Counted from the first letter of the stretch, positions 21,401-30,523 are shown. The stretch is DNA of 64,000 nucleotides from Dactylonectria macrodidyma (GCA_020744425.1 JAGMUV010000049.1:186001-250000), one strand, 5' to 3'. Translations and numbers: made by a program. The notes: generated by a model from the sequence alone, not told the origin.

Positions 21401-22313
21401 CGTTCCCAAGACCATTTAGGCACACCGCGCGGTTGGGATGGTCGCGTGGTGTTAATGCCACCGCCTGTCGAGCCGTCAAAATGGCATCTTCTAGGTCGCG
21501 CAACTCCCCTGTTCGCTCGTACCGGCTATAAAGCTTGGTCCCGAGGTTGTCCAACAACGCTGCGTGGTTGGGATGGTCGTGTGGTGTCAATGCCACCGCC
21601 TGTCGAGCAGTTGATATGGCCTCTTCAAGGTCGCGCAACTCCCCTGTCCGCTCGTACCGCCTACGAAGCGCGCTCCCGAGGTTACTTAACCGGCCTGCGC
21701 GGTTAGGATGGTTGTCCGATGTCGACGCTACCGCCTGTCGAGCCGTCAAGATGGCCTCTTCTAGGTCGCGCATCTCCCCTGTCTGCTCGTACCGGCTATT
21801 AAGCTTGGTCCCGAGATTGTTCAAGAACACCACGTAGTGGGGATGGTCGCGTGGTGTCAATGCCACCGCCTGTCGAGTAGTCGAGATGGCCTCTTCAAGG
21901 TCGCGCAACTCCCCTGTCCGCTCGTATCGGCTCTGAAGCGTGATCCCGAGATCATTTAGGCCTGCTGCGCGGTCGGGATCGTCGTCTGGTGTCAATGCTA
22001 CCGACTGTCGAGCCGTCAAAATGGCCTCTCCTAGGTCGCGCAACTCCCCTGTTCGCTCGTACCTGCTAGAAAGCTTGTTCCCGAGGTTATTTAACCACGC
22101 TGCGTGGTTGGGATGGTCGCGTGGCGTCAATGCCACCGCCTGTCGAGCAGTAGATATGGCCTCCTCAAGGTCGCGCAACTCCCCTGTCCGATCGTACCGC
22201 CTATGAAGCGTGTTCCCGAGATCATTTAAGTAGCGTGCGCGGTTAGGATGGTTGTCCGATGTCGATGCTACCACCCTTCGAGCCGCCGAGAGGGCCACTT
22301 CAAGGTCAAGCAT
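18453..22313 (-). CDS. TPR-CHAT protease-like protein (copy 1)
   Basis: 1286 residues in the main frame. About 16 tandem units of 45 residues (consensus like RTGELRDLEEAISTARQAVA) fill residues 20-740 and resemble the TPR/kinesin-light-chain repeats of fungal STAND and CHAT proteins. A linker follows, then a C-terminal CHAT domain with the catalytic pair H1122 (HFAGHGS) and C1168 (YLSACGTG). CHAT domains are caspase-like cysteine proteases; relatives act with TPR sensors in bacterial and fungal death pathways. The first in-frame ATG (22313) is not the natural N-terminus, because repeat sequence continues upstream across two one-base deletions (see 22314-22530). Substrate and activation are unknown. 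A caspase-domain gene and a second TPR-CHAT gene lie next to it. Confidence 0.85.
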   Translation of the reverse strand: MLDLEVALSAARRVVASTSDNHPNRARYLNDLGNTLHRRYDRTGELRDLEEAISTARQAVALTPRDHPNHAAWLNNLGNKLSSRYERTGELRDLGEAILTARQSVALTPDDDPDRAAGLNDLGITLQSRYERTGELRDLEEAISTTRQAVALTPRDHPHYVVFLNNLGTKLNSRYEQTGEMRDLEEAILTARQAVASTSDNHPNRAGRLSNLGSALRRRYERTGELRDLEEAISTARQAVALTPHDHPNHAALLDNLGTKLYSRYERTGELRDLEDAILTARQAVALTPRDHPNRAVCLNGLGNALQSRYERTGELHELEEAISTTRQAVALTPRDHPNRAVWLNNLGNKLSSRYERTGELRDLEEAILTARQAVTTTPDGHHNRAVWLSNLACYLEKRYERTEETVDLEEAISTARRAVELIPGDHPNRAQCLNNLGNTLQRRYGRTGELRDLEEAILTARQAVTLTPGDDPNRASRLSNLGNALQKRYGRMGEILDLELAISTIRQAVASAPGDHPDRAGYLNNLGNTLEKRYERMGEIHNLEEAISTIRQAVASAPGDHPDRAGYLNNLGDILQNRYYRTGEIHNLEEAISMARQAVALSPDDHPDRRGYLNTLGNTLQSRYERTKEIRDVEEAILRVRQAVALTPRDHPNYALYLSNLGYILEKRYERTEEMGDQEEAISTARRAVEIIPGDHPDRVLCLNNLGMYLVNRYLRTRVITDLEEAKEHFVTALRHSAAAVSRRVAAGRHLLSSPAILQDQQAYAIAKTTIDLIPLLTPRSLQNSDKRHLLSTAVGLSSDAAAIALHASRGPAAAIELLETGRGVISGALFERSDITALERKHPDLARSFIDLRDQLDAPPSADSLATVERPTAAAETEGHQRRDAGPQLARLLETIRSKADFERFLLSASEADMLEAARPGPIIVLNVSSYRCDALLIEQSGIRLLELPHLSRDTFNDHVQELGTLDTLGWLWDAIVCPVLNALGFTGTPSDGQWPHVWWVPTGALTRFPLHAAGHHLRRTGETAVDRVVSSYASSVKAIIHSRRRPQQAPPAAGESRNAVVVAMQNTPKKEPLKHASDEVDAVVAICKSMGFAHDRPRPHKADVSSALAACRIFHFAGHGSTHATEPLQSQLLLDDWDREPFTVASLLETNLTSQPPFLAYLSACGTGQILDEEFVDESIHLANACQLAGFRHVVGTLWSVDDGLCVDMARMMYEFMRDEGISDDCVSRGLHRAMRTVRDRWVDSEDAGYGESWLSKADRDAELKQGSEARRPLWVPYVHFGV

Positions 22314-22530
22314 CGCCCCGGTTCGCTCGTACGGGCATGCAATCTTGGTCCGAAGTTGTTCGATCTTAGGTCTGCTTGGAAAGAGACAAATTGGTCAACT
22401 GTTGTAAAGCGAATCACGTCTCCCACAAGCTCAACGACTTCGTCGGTATCGTTTGTATTTTCGGTCTTGAGTACTTCTCGTATGCTTCAATTGCCAAGGC
22501 TGCAAGGTCGGGAGCCTTGTCATCTGCCAT
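22314..22530 (-). pseudogene. Frameshifted 5' coding part of TPR-CHAT copy 1
   Basis: An ATG at 22530 opens MADDKAPDLAALAIEAYEKY, a plausible N-terminus. A one-base deletion near 22471 would link it to the frame TENTNDTDEVVELVGDVIRF...NNFGPRLHAR. A second one-base deletion near 22331 would link that to YERTGAMLDLEVAL, the first repeat of the main frame. The pieces follow the repeat consensus only when read across the three frames. No splice sites explain the shifts. Either the 5' end has decayed or the assembly has errors here. Confidence 0.6.
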
Positions 22531-23827
22531 ACCCAGGAGTTCTTGTGAAGAAGAAAGGCCCGGCAGCGAGTGGCGGTCTCGTTATTCGTATGCGAAGGAG
22601 CTGACATCCTGAACACAGTAGTTGGCGGCCTCCAGTACTGCCTCACAGGTTACGTGTGCTTGCCGAGTGTGGCGCCCCCCTCGTAGACAAGCCTGAACGC
22701 GGTCTCGCACTTAGCTTTCAGCTGGCAGAATCTGCCTTCGTTGTAACCACCACTCACAGAACCTGAGCTCTTGGGATGGAGGTCCTCTGGTCATTAGTGG
22801 CGTCGGGGCTTGTCACTAGACTTGCAGCTGACAGGTCAGCTCGCGGTACGTATTCCGGATGCTGACTGCATATCTCGGTGACTTAGCGCTGCACGGTGAC
22901 TTAGCGCTGCATTATGCTACACGAGAGCTTTCGCCTGGCAAATCCTGTGTCGTGGCTCGTCCCGATTCTTTCAGTTGACAAGTCAGCGCGTGCTATGCCG
23001 CAAAGTGCCCCCAAGGTTCTGTTGATATGTGACTTCGCAGATCCATATGTGAACAGTCTCCAAGTTACTATACCCTGGTGCATTCGTCATTAATCCCTGC
23101 GAGTACGGTGGGCGATAGGGGGGACTGTTGCATGCGGGCGCCTCCATGGAATGTCTTTCGAAATGGTGTTCGTAAAAAGGGACCTCACCAAACCTGGCAA
23201 GTTCGCCTGTACAGGTCCGGAATCTCGCGCGAATTGCATGGACGGGGATCACAGGCGACGGCCAGGGTGATCAGACATGCTGAACAATGTTTATGTGCTT
23301 CCTCGTCCAGGGCAAACTCCGCACTCCACCGAGGGACCGGCTGCCCAGTGATCTCCCAGAAAATGGGGGACTCAGCGCGATGGACATACGCTTCCTCCCA
23401 GCCTACGGTAGTGCGACAAAGGTTTAGGTACCTGCCTGCCTGTGGCCCACCCGCTCCTCCGCAATAAGCCTCCCTGTTGCGCTGCGCCTTATCACGCTAA
23501 GCGCAGCGGTACTTTGGACTTTATCCATAATGGCCTTGTGTGCACCTCGCAACCCCGCTCTTCGACCTGCAGGGCCACATATTCTGGCACTAGGCGTGGA
23601 CGATGGCTCGTAAAGTATCCTACGCTATGTAGTACAGTCCTGCTTCACGAAGGGAATCGGCTGGTCCTGCCCGAACGATGAGCGCGCCACAGAGTCGCGA
23701 CGCAGAAACTAGAGCAACCACAAAAAGCAACAAGCATCTTGATGAGACGCGATTCGCGCCTACGAACGGTGCAAGAGGCTGAAGCTTCCATCGGCGAACG
23801 GAGCAAGAGAAGCGAAACATTATCCGA
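22531..23827. other. Intergenic stretch, no gene recognised
   Basis: Short overlapping frames only. The region separates two minus-strand genes (TPR-CHAT copy 1 and the caspase-domain gene), so it must hold the promoter of the first and the 3' region of the second. A small tandem duplication lies at 22876-22911. Confidence 0.4.
22876..22911. repeat. 18-bp tandem duplication
   Basis: CGGTGACTTAGCGCTGCA occurs twice, head to tail and without mismatch. No function can be assigned. Confidence 0.85.
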
Positions 23828-25786
23828 TTAACTATCTAAGTGAGACATCCAGTAGACCTTATCTCCCTCACCTTGTTTTCTTGTTAATATTACGTTGTCG
23901 TTGACCCACAAGCTACACTCGGACCGCAAATGCACGTCCCTCCCTGTGCTACTGCGCTTGTGGGCGGGCTGATCAGCAATCCAGATGTCAGGCAGTTCCA
24001 GGCTCTTCCAGGAAAGCTGCATGCCTTTCGTGACAACTGCACGGATTATGTCTCGCTGCTCTCCATAACCTTTGAGTGGGTCAGGTATTGTGATGTTAAA
24101 GGTGAACGAAACCTTGTGGCCGGGATCTAACGATTCTGGAAAATCCTGCGAAGGGTAAAGCTGCTTCACATGAAATCCAGAACTGAGCACCAAGACCGTG
24201 AAGTGGAGCTGAGATTTGGTTGTGTTCCTGAACACGAAGTCTATTTCCTGGCCACCCGAGAGGTTGCCCCCGGAAATCTTCGGTTTCAGAGTCAGCTCGA
24301 ACGGCCCAAGCTGCTGAGACGCGTTGCCACTGAGGCGGAGGATTTGTCTGAACCGGGTCAAGTGAGCCAAAGCAACGGCAGAATTTGTGGCCAGCTGAGC
24401 GACGTTGACGCCTGTGAGGTCCAACCCGCGCACCGGACCTTCGTACCCGATCAAAGACGGAGACCCCGCGAGGTCGATGCCGCCATCATCTCGCTTTGTC
24501 AGCCTGAACACGGCGGCATCGGGCCCCGAGCTGTCGCTGGGTTCGGTGATCTCGATATGTCCGACAATCCTACCCTGGAGAGCCGCATGCAGCGCCTGTT
24601 GGAATTCGCCCCCCAGACTGGGATCGGCAAGCACTTGGAGAATCTCATCTCCCAAACTCCATCGACATGGAACGACCCGGTAGGGGTGTCGTTGCAAAGT
24701 CAGTGCGTGGAAGGCTGGGGCCCTGCATTCGAAGTCGTCAACTCGATCCACCGAAAATGTCGCGTGTGTTGTAGGCGGATATGTTGTGAACTCGGATCCC
24801 TCTCGAACACCGTGAACTTTACCGATGGGAAGATAAATATTCCCCCCATCAAGTCGCACGACGAGGGGCGTTGCCGAGATTGGCTCCTTGTCTCCGAAGA
24901 ATACCAACCTATCTCGACCGTATACTCGAGGAGTTTGTCCGTTGACCTGCTTGACTATCTGGTCGCGCAGGTTCCGGTAAGTCACAACTGCCTCGCTTGG
25001 CCGGTTCTGCTTGAGACACGCCAAAAGGCCGTGGGTGAATGCGCCGTAAGATCTGCCGTTAACGGTCTTCTCCGCAGCCTTCTCATGACTTTCGCAGGCT
25101 GCCATGAGCGTGAACCCATCTGGGTTGATGGACCAGGACATTTCCAACTCGCCATCACGGCTGCTCGATTCAACAGCAGTCTCTAGGATGGCACCTTCGT
25201 CGGCGGGAAGGTTTGGGATGTTTGTCCAACCTTCTGGAGTTCGAAAACGGCCGTCAGTCCTCCAGGCACCGCCGGAGTGGCAGCTGTCGAGGATGACAAC
25301 GGTTCGAATCTTCTTCTCGTTGAGTCTTTTCAGCCACTCATTCAACTGCCATCCCCTGACTGCAGGCTTTCCGCAGCAAAAGTCCATTGTCATTAGAGAT
25401 GGGTCTGTCGATCTCCCGGGGGGCGATCTGCTTGTTGGTTGCAGCCGTGCCCCATGCCCAGAGAAGTGAAAGAAGAACATGTCGCCGGCACTAGCCTGTT
25501 CAGATATAGTGTTGAATTCCCTCCTGATGTTGTCAAATGTAGGCCAACGATCTGACGCCTCCGTGGGAAGCCCTGACGAGGTCAGAGGTGAAGTAAGGAC
25601 GCAAGAATTGTCCACCTGAAATTCTTTGCGAAGGAACTCTTCAATTCCCCGAACATCGTTGACACAGCCTTGGAGGTCGCTGAGAGAGAGGGTTCCTCCT
25701 GTTTCACTTTTCCTCGACCCATCATTCAGGTAGAAATCGATACCGATAAGCAAAGCAAACCGCTTCGGGGAGACTGCGAAGGCCAT
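23828..25786 (-). CDS. Caspase-domain (peptidase C14) protein
   Basis: 652 residues from the ATG at 25786, with no internal stop. The N-terminal 300 residues are a caspase-fold domain: RFALLIGIDFYLND starts the first strand, H111 lies in FFHFSGHGAR and C169 in VVILDSCHSGGAW, the His-Cys pair of the metacaspase/caspase (C14) family. A basic or acidic specificity pocket cannot be assigned by eye. The C-terminal 350 residues are not recognised; they contain a stretch like the beta-rich domains attached to other caspase-like fungal proteins (GPFELTLKPKISGG...FVLVLSSGFHVKQLYPS-like). No signal peptide is seen, so it is probably cytosolic. It sits between two TPR-CHAT genes, a second caspase-like family, which suggests a shared role in regulated cell death. 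Confidence 0.85.
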   Translation of the reverse strand: MAFAVSPKRFALLIGIDFYLNDGSRKSETGGTLSLSDLQGCVNDVRGIEEFLRKEFQVDNSCVLTSPLTSSGLPTEASDRWPTFDNIRREFNTISEQASAGDMFFFHFSGHGARLQPTSRSPPGRSTDPSLMTMDFCCGKPAVRGWQLNEWLKRLNEKKIRTVVILDSCHSGGAWRTDGRFRTPEGWTNIPNLPADEGAILETAVESSSRDGELEMSWSINPDGFTLMAACESHEKAAEKTVNGRSYGAFTHGLLACLKQNRPSEAVVTYRNLRDQIVKQVNGQTPRVYGRDRLVFFGDKEPISATPLVVRLDGGNIYLPIGKVHGVREGSEFTTYPPTTHATFSVDRVDDFECRAPAFHALTLQRHPYRVVPCRWSLGDEILQVLADPSLGGEFQQALHAALQGRIVGHIEITEPSDSSGPDAAVFRLTKRDDGGIDLAGSPSLIGYEGPVRGLDLTGVNVAQLATNSAVALAHLTRFRQILRLSGNASQQLGPFELTLKPKISGGNLSGGQEIDFVFRNTTKSQLHFTVLVLSSGFHVKQLYPSQDFPESLDPGHKVSFTFNITIPDPLKGYGEQRDIIRAVVTKGMQLSWKSLELPDIWIADQPAHKRSSTGRDVHLRSECSLWVNDNVILTRKQGEGDKVYWMSHLDS

Positions 25787-26191
25787 GTTGCACTATGGGG
25801 CCCTTTGTTCCTACTGCTCAGATAGCAGTGGATGCTCCTCGTTTTGTGCTAAATGCAAGATCTGAAATTCAACGGCAGCGGACCCCGAGTCTACGGATTG
25901 AAGGAGATGTCTCGACTCCGGGGTAAAACTGCCGTCTATCCCGCACCGACCTTTGGCTGTAGCCTTAAAATTGGGGACACACACCTTCCCTTCCACAGAT
26001 AATGCAACCAATCCTGTGTGTCCAAACAACAATTGCCGCAAACAAGATTTCGAGGAATAGATCCCAGTGGGGCGGCCGCGTGAATATGACTGGCCAGCCT
26101 GAGGGATGGCCGACGAAGTGCATCAGGCTAGAGGTGTGGCGACCGATCACTAGTGCATTCGTAAGGAGGTCAAATCAACAGAGCGTAGAGG
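25787..26191. other. Intergenic stretch upstream of the caspase-domain gene
   Basis: No gene is supported. The region lies upstream of the minus-strand caspase-domain gene and should hold its promoter. No convincing TATA box was picked out. Confidence 0.35.
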
Positions 26192-26515
26192 ACATAGCAA
26201 GCACCGACTAGTCAGCTGAAAACCTTGAGACGCGCCACGGCGCTGCTAAAGACTAGACGGCCTCCAATAAAGAGGTCTGAAGGGTGGTTACAAAGAATGC
26301 AGGTTCTGTCAGCTGAAAGCTGAGTGGCATATCACACTGCAGCGCTAGCCATAGGGTATAGCACGCACTAACTGGTCAGCTGAAAATCTTGAGACGCGCC
26401 ACGGCGCTACTAAAGACTAGACGGCCTCCAATAAAGAGGTCTGAAGGGTGGTTACAAAGAATGCAGGTTCTGTCAGCTGAAAGCTGAATGGCATATCACA
26501 CTGCAGCGTCAGCCA
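26192..26515 (+). repeat. Tandem direct repeat, period 164 bp
   Basis: Units starting GTCAGCTGAAAA at 26211 and 26375 are near-identical for about 140 bp (roughly five differences); similarity begins a little before each start. Each unit contains two copies of GTCAGCTGAAA, in which TCAGCTGA is a perfect palindrome. The repeat lies between the caspase-domain gene and TPR-CHAT copy 2, in the 5' flanks of both. It could be regulatory or a relic of an unrecognised element. Confidence 0.8.
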
Positions 26516-26706
26516 CGGATATGCACAGTCAGCATTGAGTATCGGCAGTTGCTAATGGCAATTTAAGTGCTGCTGGCTTACAGTAGTGGTGTATGGCCTG
26601 GACGTAATCCTAGTCAGGGCTGAGCTCAAAGGGAATGATCCATCACCTAATATCACTGGATACTAGGGTCTGTTCTATCCTGGCCTTTAAGCTTCAAAGA
26701 TCACAG

Positions 26707-26764
26707 GTAAGTCAATCCCTCGCAAAGATTTCAGACTACTAACGAACCGCTTCGAATTACCCAG
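26707..26764 (+). other. Candidate intron at the 5' end of TPR-CHAT copy 2
   Basis: Donor GTAAGT, branch site TACTAAC and acceptor CCCAG fit the consensus for a 58-bp fungal intron. The sequence after it reads, in a frame other than the main ORF, as a TPR unit (DDRYSQTAAMEDLEGAIRM). No ATG was found in the matching frame of the upstream exon before a stop, so the gene start remains open. Confidence 0.45.
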
Positions 26765-26781
26765 AGGAGTCAGTTCTATAG

Positions 26782-29700
26782 ATGACAGGTACTCACAGAC
26801 AGCAGCTATGGAAGACCTTGAGGGAGCTATTCGCATGTCTCCCGCCGGGTTACTCAGACCGGGGTAGATGGTTACACAACCTCGGAAATCGTCTACGCGA
26901 CCGATACTTACAGACTGGAGCGATAGCCGACCTTGAGGATGCCATCCGACTAGGACGAGAAGCCATCGATGCCACCCCGCTGGATCATCCAGATCGGGTT
27001 GGACGGTTGTATAGCCTCGGAATTCGTCTACGCGACCGATATTTACAGACTGGAGCGATAGCCGACCTTGAGGAAGCCATCCGACTAGGACAAGAGGCCA
27101 TCGATGCCACCCCGCTGGATCATCCAGATCGGGCTGGACGGTTGTATAGCCTCGGAATTCGTCTAGGCGACAGATACTCACGGACTGGAGCGATGGCTGA
27201 CCTTGAGGAAGCCATCCGACTAGGACGAGAAGCCATCGATGCCACCCCTCTAGATCATCCAGATCGGGCTGGACGGCTGAGCAACCTCGGAAACCATCTA
27301 GGCGGCCGGTACTCGCTGACTGGTGCGACAGTGGACCTCGAGGAAGCCATCCGACTAGGACAAGACGCCATCGATGCTACCCCATTAGATCATCCGAATC
27401 GGGCTGGACGGCTGAAGGACCTCGGAATCTACCTAGGCGACAGATACTCACAGACTGGAGCGATAGCGGACCTCGAGGAGGCCATCCGACTAGGACGAGA
27501 AGCCATCGACGCTACCCCATCAAATCATCCGAATCGGGCTGGACGGCTGAGCAACCTCGGAATACATCTAGGCAGCCGATACTTGCTGACAGGTGCGACG
27601 GTGGACGTCGAGGAAGCTATTCGACTAGGACGAGAAGCCATCGATGCCATCCCATTAGATCATCCGGCCCGGGCTGCCTTCTTAAACAACCTCGGAAACC
27701 ATCTAAGCGCTAGATACTCACGGACTGGTGCGACGGTGGGCCTTGAGGAAGCTATCCGACTAGGACGAGAAGCCATCAATGCCACCCCATTAGATCATCC
27801 GGACCGGGCTATGTTCTTAAGCAACCTCGGAAGCCGTCTAAGCGACCGATGCTTACGGACAGGAGCAATGGATGGCCTCGAGGAAGCCATCCGACTAGGA
27901 CGAGAAGCCATCGATGCCACCCCTCTAGATCATCCAGATCGGGCTGGACGGCTGAGCAACCTCGGAATCTACCTAGGTGACAGATACTCATGGACTGGAG
28001 CGATAGCAGACCTCGAGGAAGCCATCCGACAAGGACGAAAAGCCATCAATGCTACCCCGCTAGATCATCCGGACCGGGCTACCTTCCTAAACAACCTCGG
28101 AATTCGTCTACGCGATATATACTCACAGACTGGTGCGACGGCGGACCTCGAGGAAGCCATCCGACTAGGACAAGAAGCTATCGATGCTACCCCGCTCGAT
28201 CATCCGACCCGGGCTATGTTCCTAAACAACCTCGGAATTCGTCTAAGCGACCGATACTTACGGACTGGAGCGATGGCTGATCTCAAGGAAGCCATCCGAC
28301 TAGGACGAGAAGCCATCGATGCCACACCATTAGATCATCCGAATCGGGCTAGACGGCTGAACGACCTCGGAATCTCCCTAGGTGACAGATACTCACGGAC
28401 TGGAGCGATAGCAGACCTCGAGGAAGCCATCCGACTAGCACGGAAAGCCATCAATGCTACCCCGCGAGATCATCCGAGTCGGGCTGAACGGCTAAACAGC
28501 CTAGGAAATCGCCTAAGCGACAGATACTCACAGACAAGAGCAATAGCTGATCTCAAGGAAGCCATCCAACTAGGACGAGAAGCTATCAATGGTACCCCGC
28601 TCGATCATCCGGCCCGGGCTACCTTCCTAAACAACCTCGGAATTTGTCTACGCGATAGATACTCACAGACTGGAGCGATAGCAGACCTCGAAGAAAGCGT
28701 CCGAGTAGGACAAGAAGCTATCGATGTCACCCCATTAGATCATCCGGATCGGGCTAGGTGGCTAAACAACCTCGGGATTCGTCTAGGCCATCGGTACTCA
28801 CAGACTGGAGCGATGACAGACCTCAAGGAAGCTAAGAAATGCTTCGCCGCTGCCTTGCATCAGTCGGCCTCCGCCGTGAGCGAGCGTGTCACAGCCGGCC
28901 GCCATCTTCTGTCATCCCCAGCTATGCTTCAAGATCCACAAGCATACGCCGTCGCCAAAACTACCATCGACTTGATTCCTCTGCTAACGCCACGTTCTTT
29001 ACAGAACACAGATAAGCGCCACCTCCTCTCTGCGGCTGTCGGGCTATCGTCAGATGCTGCAGCCATTGCTCTATATACCAACAAAGGCCCTGCTGCTGCC
29101 ATCGAACTGCTTGAGACTGGCCGTGGTATCATCGCAGGAGCTCTCTTCGAGCAATCTGACCTTTCTGCTCTCGAACACGAGCATCGCGACCTAGCGCGTT
29201 CCTTTATCGACTTGCGAGATCGGCTAGACGCACCGGCTTCGCAGACTTCTCTCACAGCCCAGCGTCCCACTGCGGCCGCAGAGACGGAAGGCGGTCGGCG
29301 CCGCGACGGTGGACCCCAGCTTGCCGGTCTCCTTAAGACAATCCGTTCGAAGCTCGGTTTTGAGCGATTCCTCCTCTCCGCATTAGAGGACGATATGCTC
29401 GACGCTGCACGGCACGGCCCGATCGTCGTCCTGAATGTGAGCTCGTATCGCTGCGACGCCTTGGTCATTGAGCTGTCCGGCATCCGACTATTAGAGCTGC
29501 CACACTTCTCCCGAGAGGCACTCAACAACTATATCCAAGAACTTAAAGGTCTCGATACGCTTGGATGGCTCTGGGATGCCATAGTCTGTCCCGTTCTTAA
29601 TGATTTAGGCTTTACCGGGCCTCCTCCGTCGGACAGTCAGTGGCCGCACTTGTGGTGGGTCCCCACCGGCACACTGACCCGGTTTCCACTCCATGCAGCC

Positions 29701-30510
29701 GGACACCATCTGAGACGCACCGGCGAGACGGCGCTGGACAGGGTCGTGTCATCCTACTCCTCGTCCGTCAAGGCAATCATACATAGTCGACGACGGCCAT
29801 ATCGAGCACCGGCAGCTGGGGAGTCCCGAAATGCCGTTGTCGTTGCCATGCAGAACACGCCAAACCGGAACCCGCTCGAGTATGCGCGCGACGAGGTCGA
29901 TGCGGTAGTAGCTATTTGCGATTCGATGGGATTGCCGCACGACCGGCCCCGGCCGTATAAGACCGACGTCTCATCGGCCTTACAGGCATGCACGGTGTTC
30001 CACTTCGCCGGCCACGGCAGCACGCATCCCACAGAACCGCTACAGAGCAAGTTGCTTCTTGATGATTGGGATCGGGAGCCATTCACTGTGGCAAGTCTCC
30101 TAGAGACCAGCCTCACCTCGAATCCGCCATTCCTTGCCTATCTCTCGGCATGTGGGACTGGTGAGATCCTGGATGAGGGGTCTGTTGACGAGAGCATACA
30201 TCTAGCCAATGCTTGCCAGCTGGCGGGGTTCCGTCACGTAGTCGGCACGCTTTGGAGCGTCGATGACAGGTTGTGTGTGGACATGGCGAGAATGACGTAC
30301 GAGTTTCTGCGGGATGAAGGGATGAGGGACGAGTCGATAAGCCGTGGGCTTCACCAGGCGAGTAGGGCACTTCGAGACCAGTGGGCGAACGGCGAGGATG
30401 CCGGGGGTGTATTGTCATGGTCGTCCGGAATGGGGAGGGATGCTGAATTAAGAGTGGGCTCGGAGCCGAGGCAGCCATTCTGGGTTCCCTATGTTCACTT
30501 CGGCCTTTGA
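26782..30510 (+). CDS. TPR-CHAT protease-like protein (copy 2)
   Basis: 1242 residues from the ATG at 26782. About 14 tandem 45-residue units (consensus like TGAIADLEEAIRLGREAIDA) are followed by a linker and a CHAT domain with H1078 (HFAGHGS) and C1124 (YLSACGTG). The C-terminal half is closely related to copy 1, and both end VPYVHFG plus a hydrophobic residue. The repeat consensus differs clearly between copies, so the repeat arrays evolved separately from the protease. The true N-terminus is uncertain: just upstream another frame encodes DDRYSQTAAMEDLEGAIRM and switches into the main frame near 26840, and an intron candidate lies at 26707-26764. It diverges from copy 1 and the caspase-domain gene. 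Confidence 0.85.
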   Translation: MTGTHRQQLWKTLRELFACLPPGYSDRGRWLHNLGNRLRDRYLQTGAIADLEDAIRLGREAIDATPLDHPDRVGRLYSLGIRLRDRYLQTGAIADLEEAIRLGQEAIDATPLDHPDRAGRLYSLGIRLGDRYSRTGAMADLEEAIRLGREAIDATPLDHPDRAGRLSNLGNHLGGRYSLTGATVDLEEAIRLGQDAIDATPLDHPNRAGRLKDLGIYLGDRYSQTGAIADLEEAIRLGREAIDATPSNHPNRAGRLSNLGIHLGSRYLLTGATVDVEEAIRLGREAIDAIPLDHPARAAFLNNLGNHLSARYSRTGATVGLEEAIRLGREAINATPLDHPDRAMFLSNLGSRLSDRCLRTGAMDGLEEAIRLGREAIDATPLDHPDRAGRLSNLGIYLGDRYSWTGAIADLEEAIRQGRKAINATPLDHPDRATFLNNLGIRLRDIYSQTGATADLEEAIRLGQEAIDATPLDHPTRAMFLNNLGIRLSDRYLRTGAMADLKEAIRLGREAIDATPLDHPNRARRLNDLGISLGDRYSRTGAIADLEEAIRLARKAINATPRDHPSRAERLNSLGNRLSDRYSQTRAIADLKEAIQLGREAINGTPLDHPARATFLNNLGICLRDRYSQTGAIADLEESVRVGQEAIDVTPLDHPDRARWLNNLGIRLGHRYSQTGAMTDLKEAKKCFAAALHQSASAVSERVTAGRHLLSSPAMLQDPQAYAVAKTTIDLIPLLTPRSLQNTDKRHLLSAAVGLSSDAAAIALYTNKGPAAAIELLETGRGIIAGALFEQSDLSALEHEHRDLARSFIDLRDRLDAPASQTSLTAQRPTAAAETEGGRRRDGGPQLAGLLKTIRSKLGFERFLLSALEDDMLDAARHGPIVVLNVSSYRCDALVIELSGIRLLELPHFSREALNNYIQELKGLDTLGWLWDAIVCPVLNDLGFTGPPPSDSQWPHLWWVPTGTLTRFPLHAAGHHLRRTGETALDRVVSSYSSSVKAIIHSRRRPYRAPAAGESRNAVVVAMQNTPNRNPLEYARDEVDAVVAICDSMGLPHDRPRPYKTDVSSALQACTVFHFAGHGSTHPTEPLQSKLLLDDWDREPFTVASLLETSLTSNPPFLAYLSACGTGEILDEGSVDESIHLANACQLAGFRHVVGTLWSVDDRLCVDMARMTYEFLRDEGMRDESISRGLHQASRALRDQWANGEDAGGVLSWSSGMGRDAELRVGSEPRQPFWVPYVHFGL

Positions 30511-30523
30511 TATTCAAGTCGTA

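Noticed and set aside
24170..25186. 338-residue plus-strand frame opposite the caspase-domain gene
   Set aside because: It overlaps the C14 gene completely, begins with no supported start, and has no domain; it is a shadow of GC-rich coding sequence.
18453..30510. Gasdermin-like effector near the CHAT genes
   Set aside because: Every open frame between and beside the proteases was read; none resembles a gasdermin-type pore protein.
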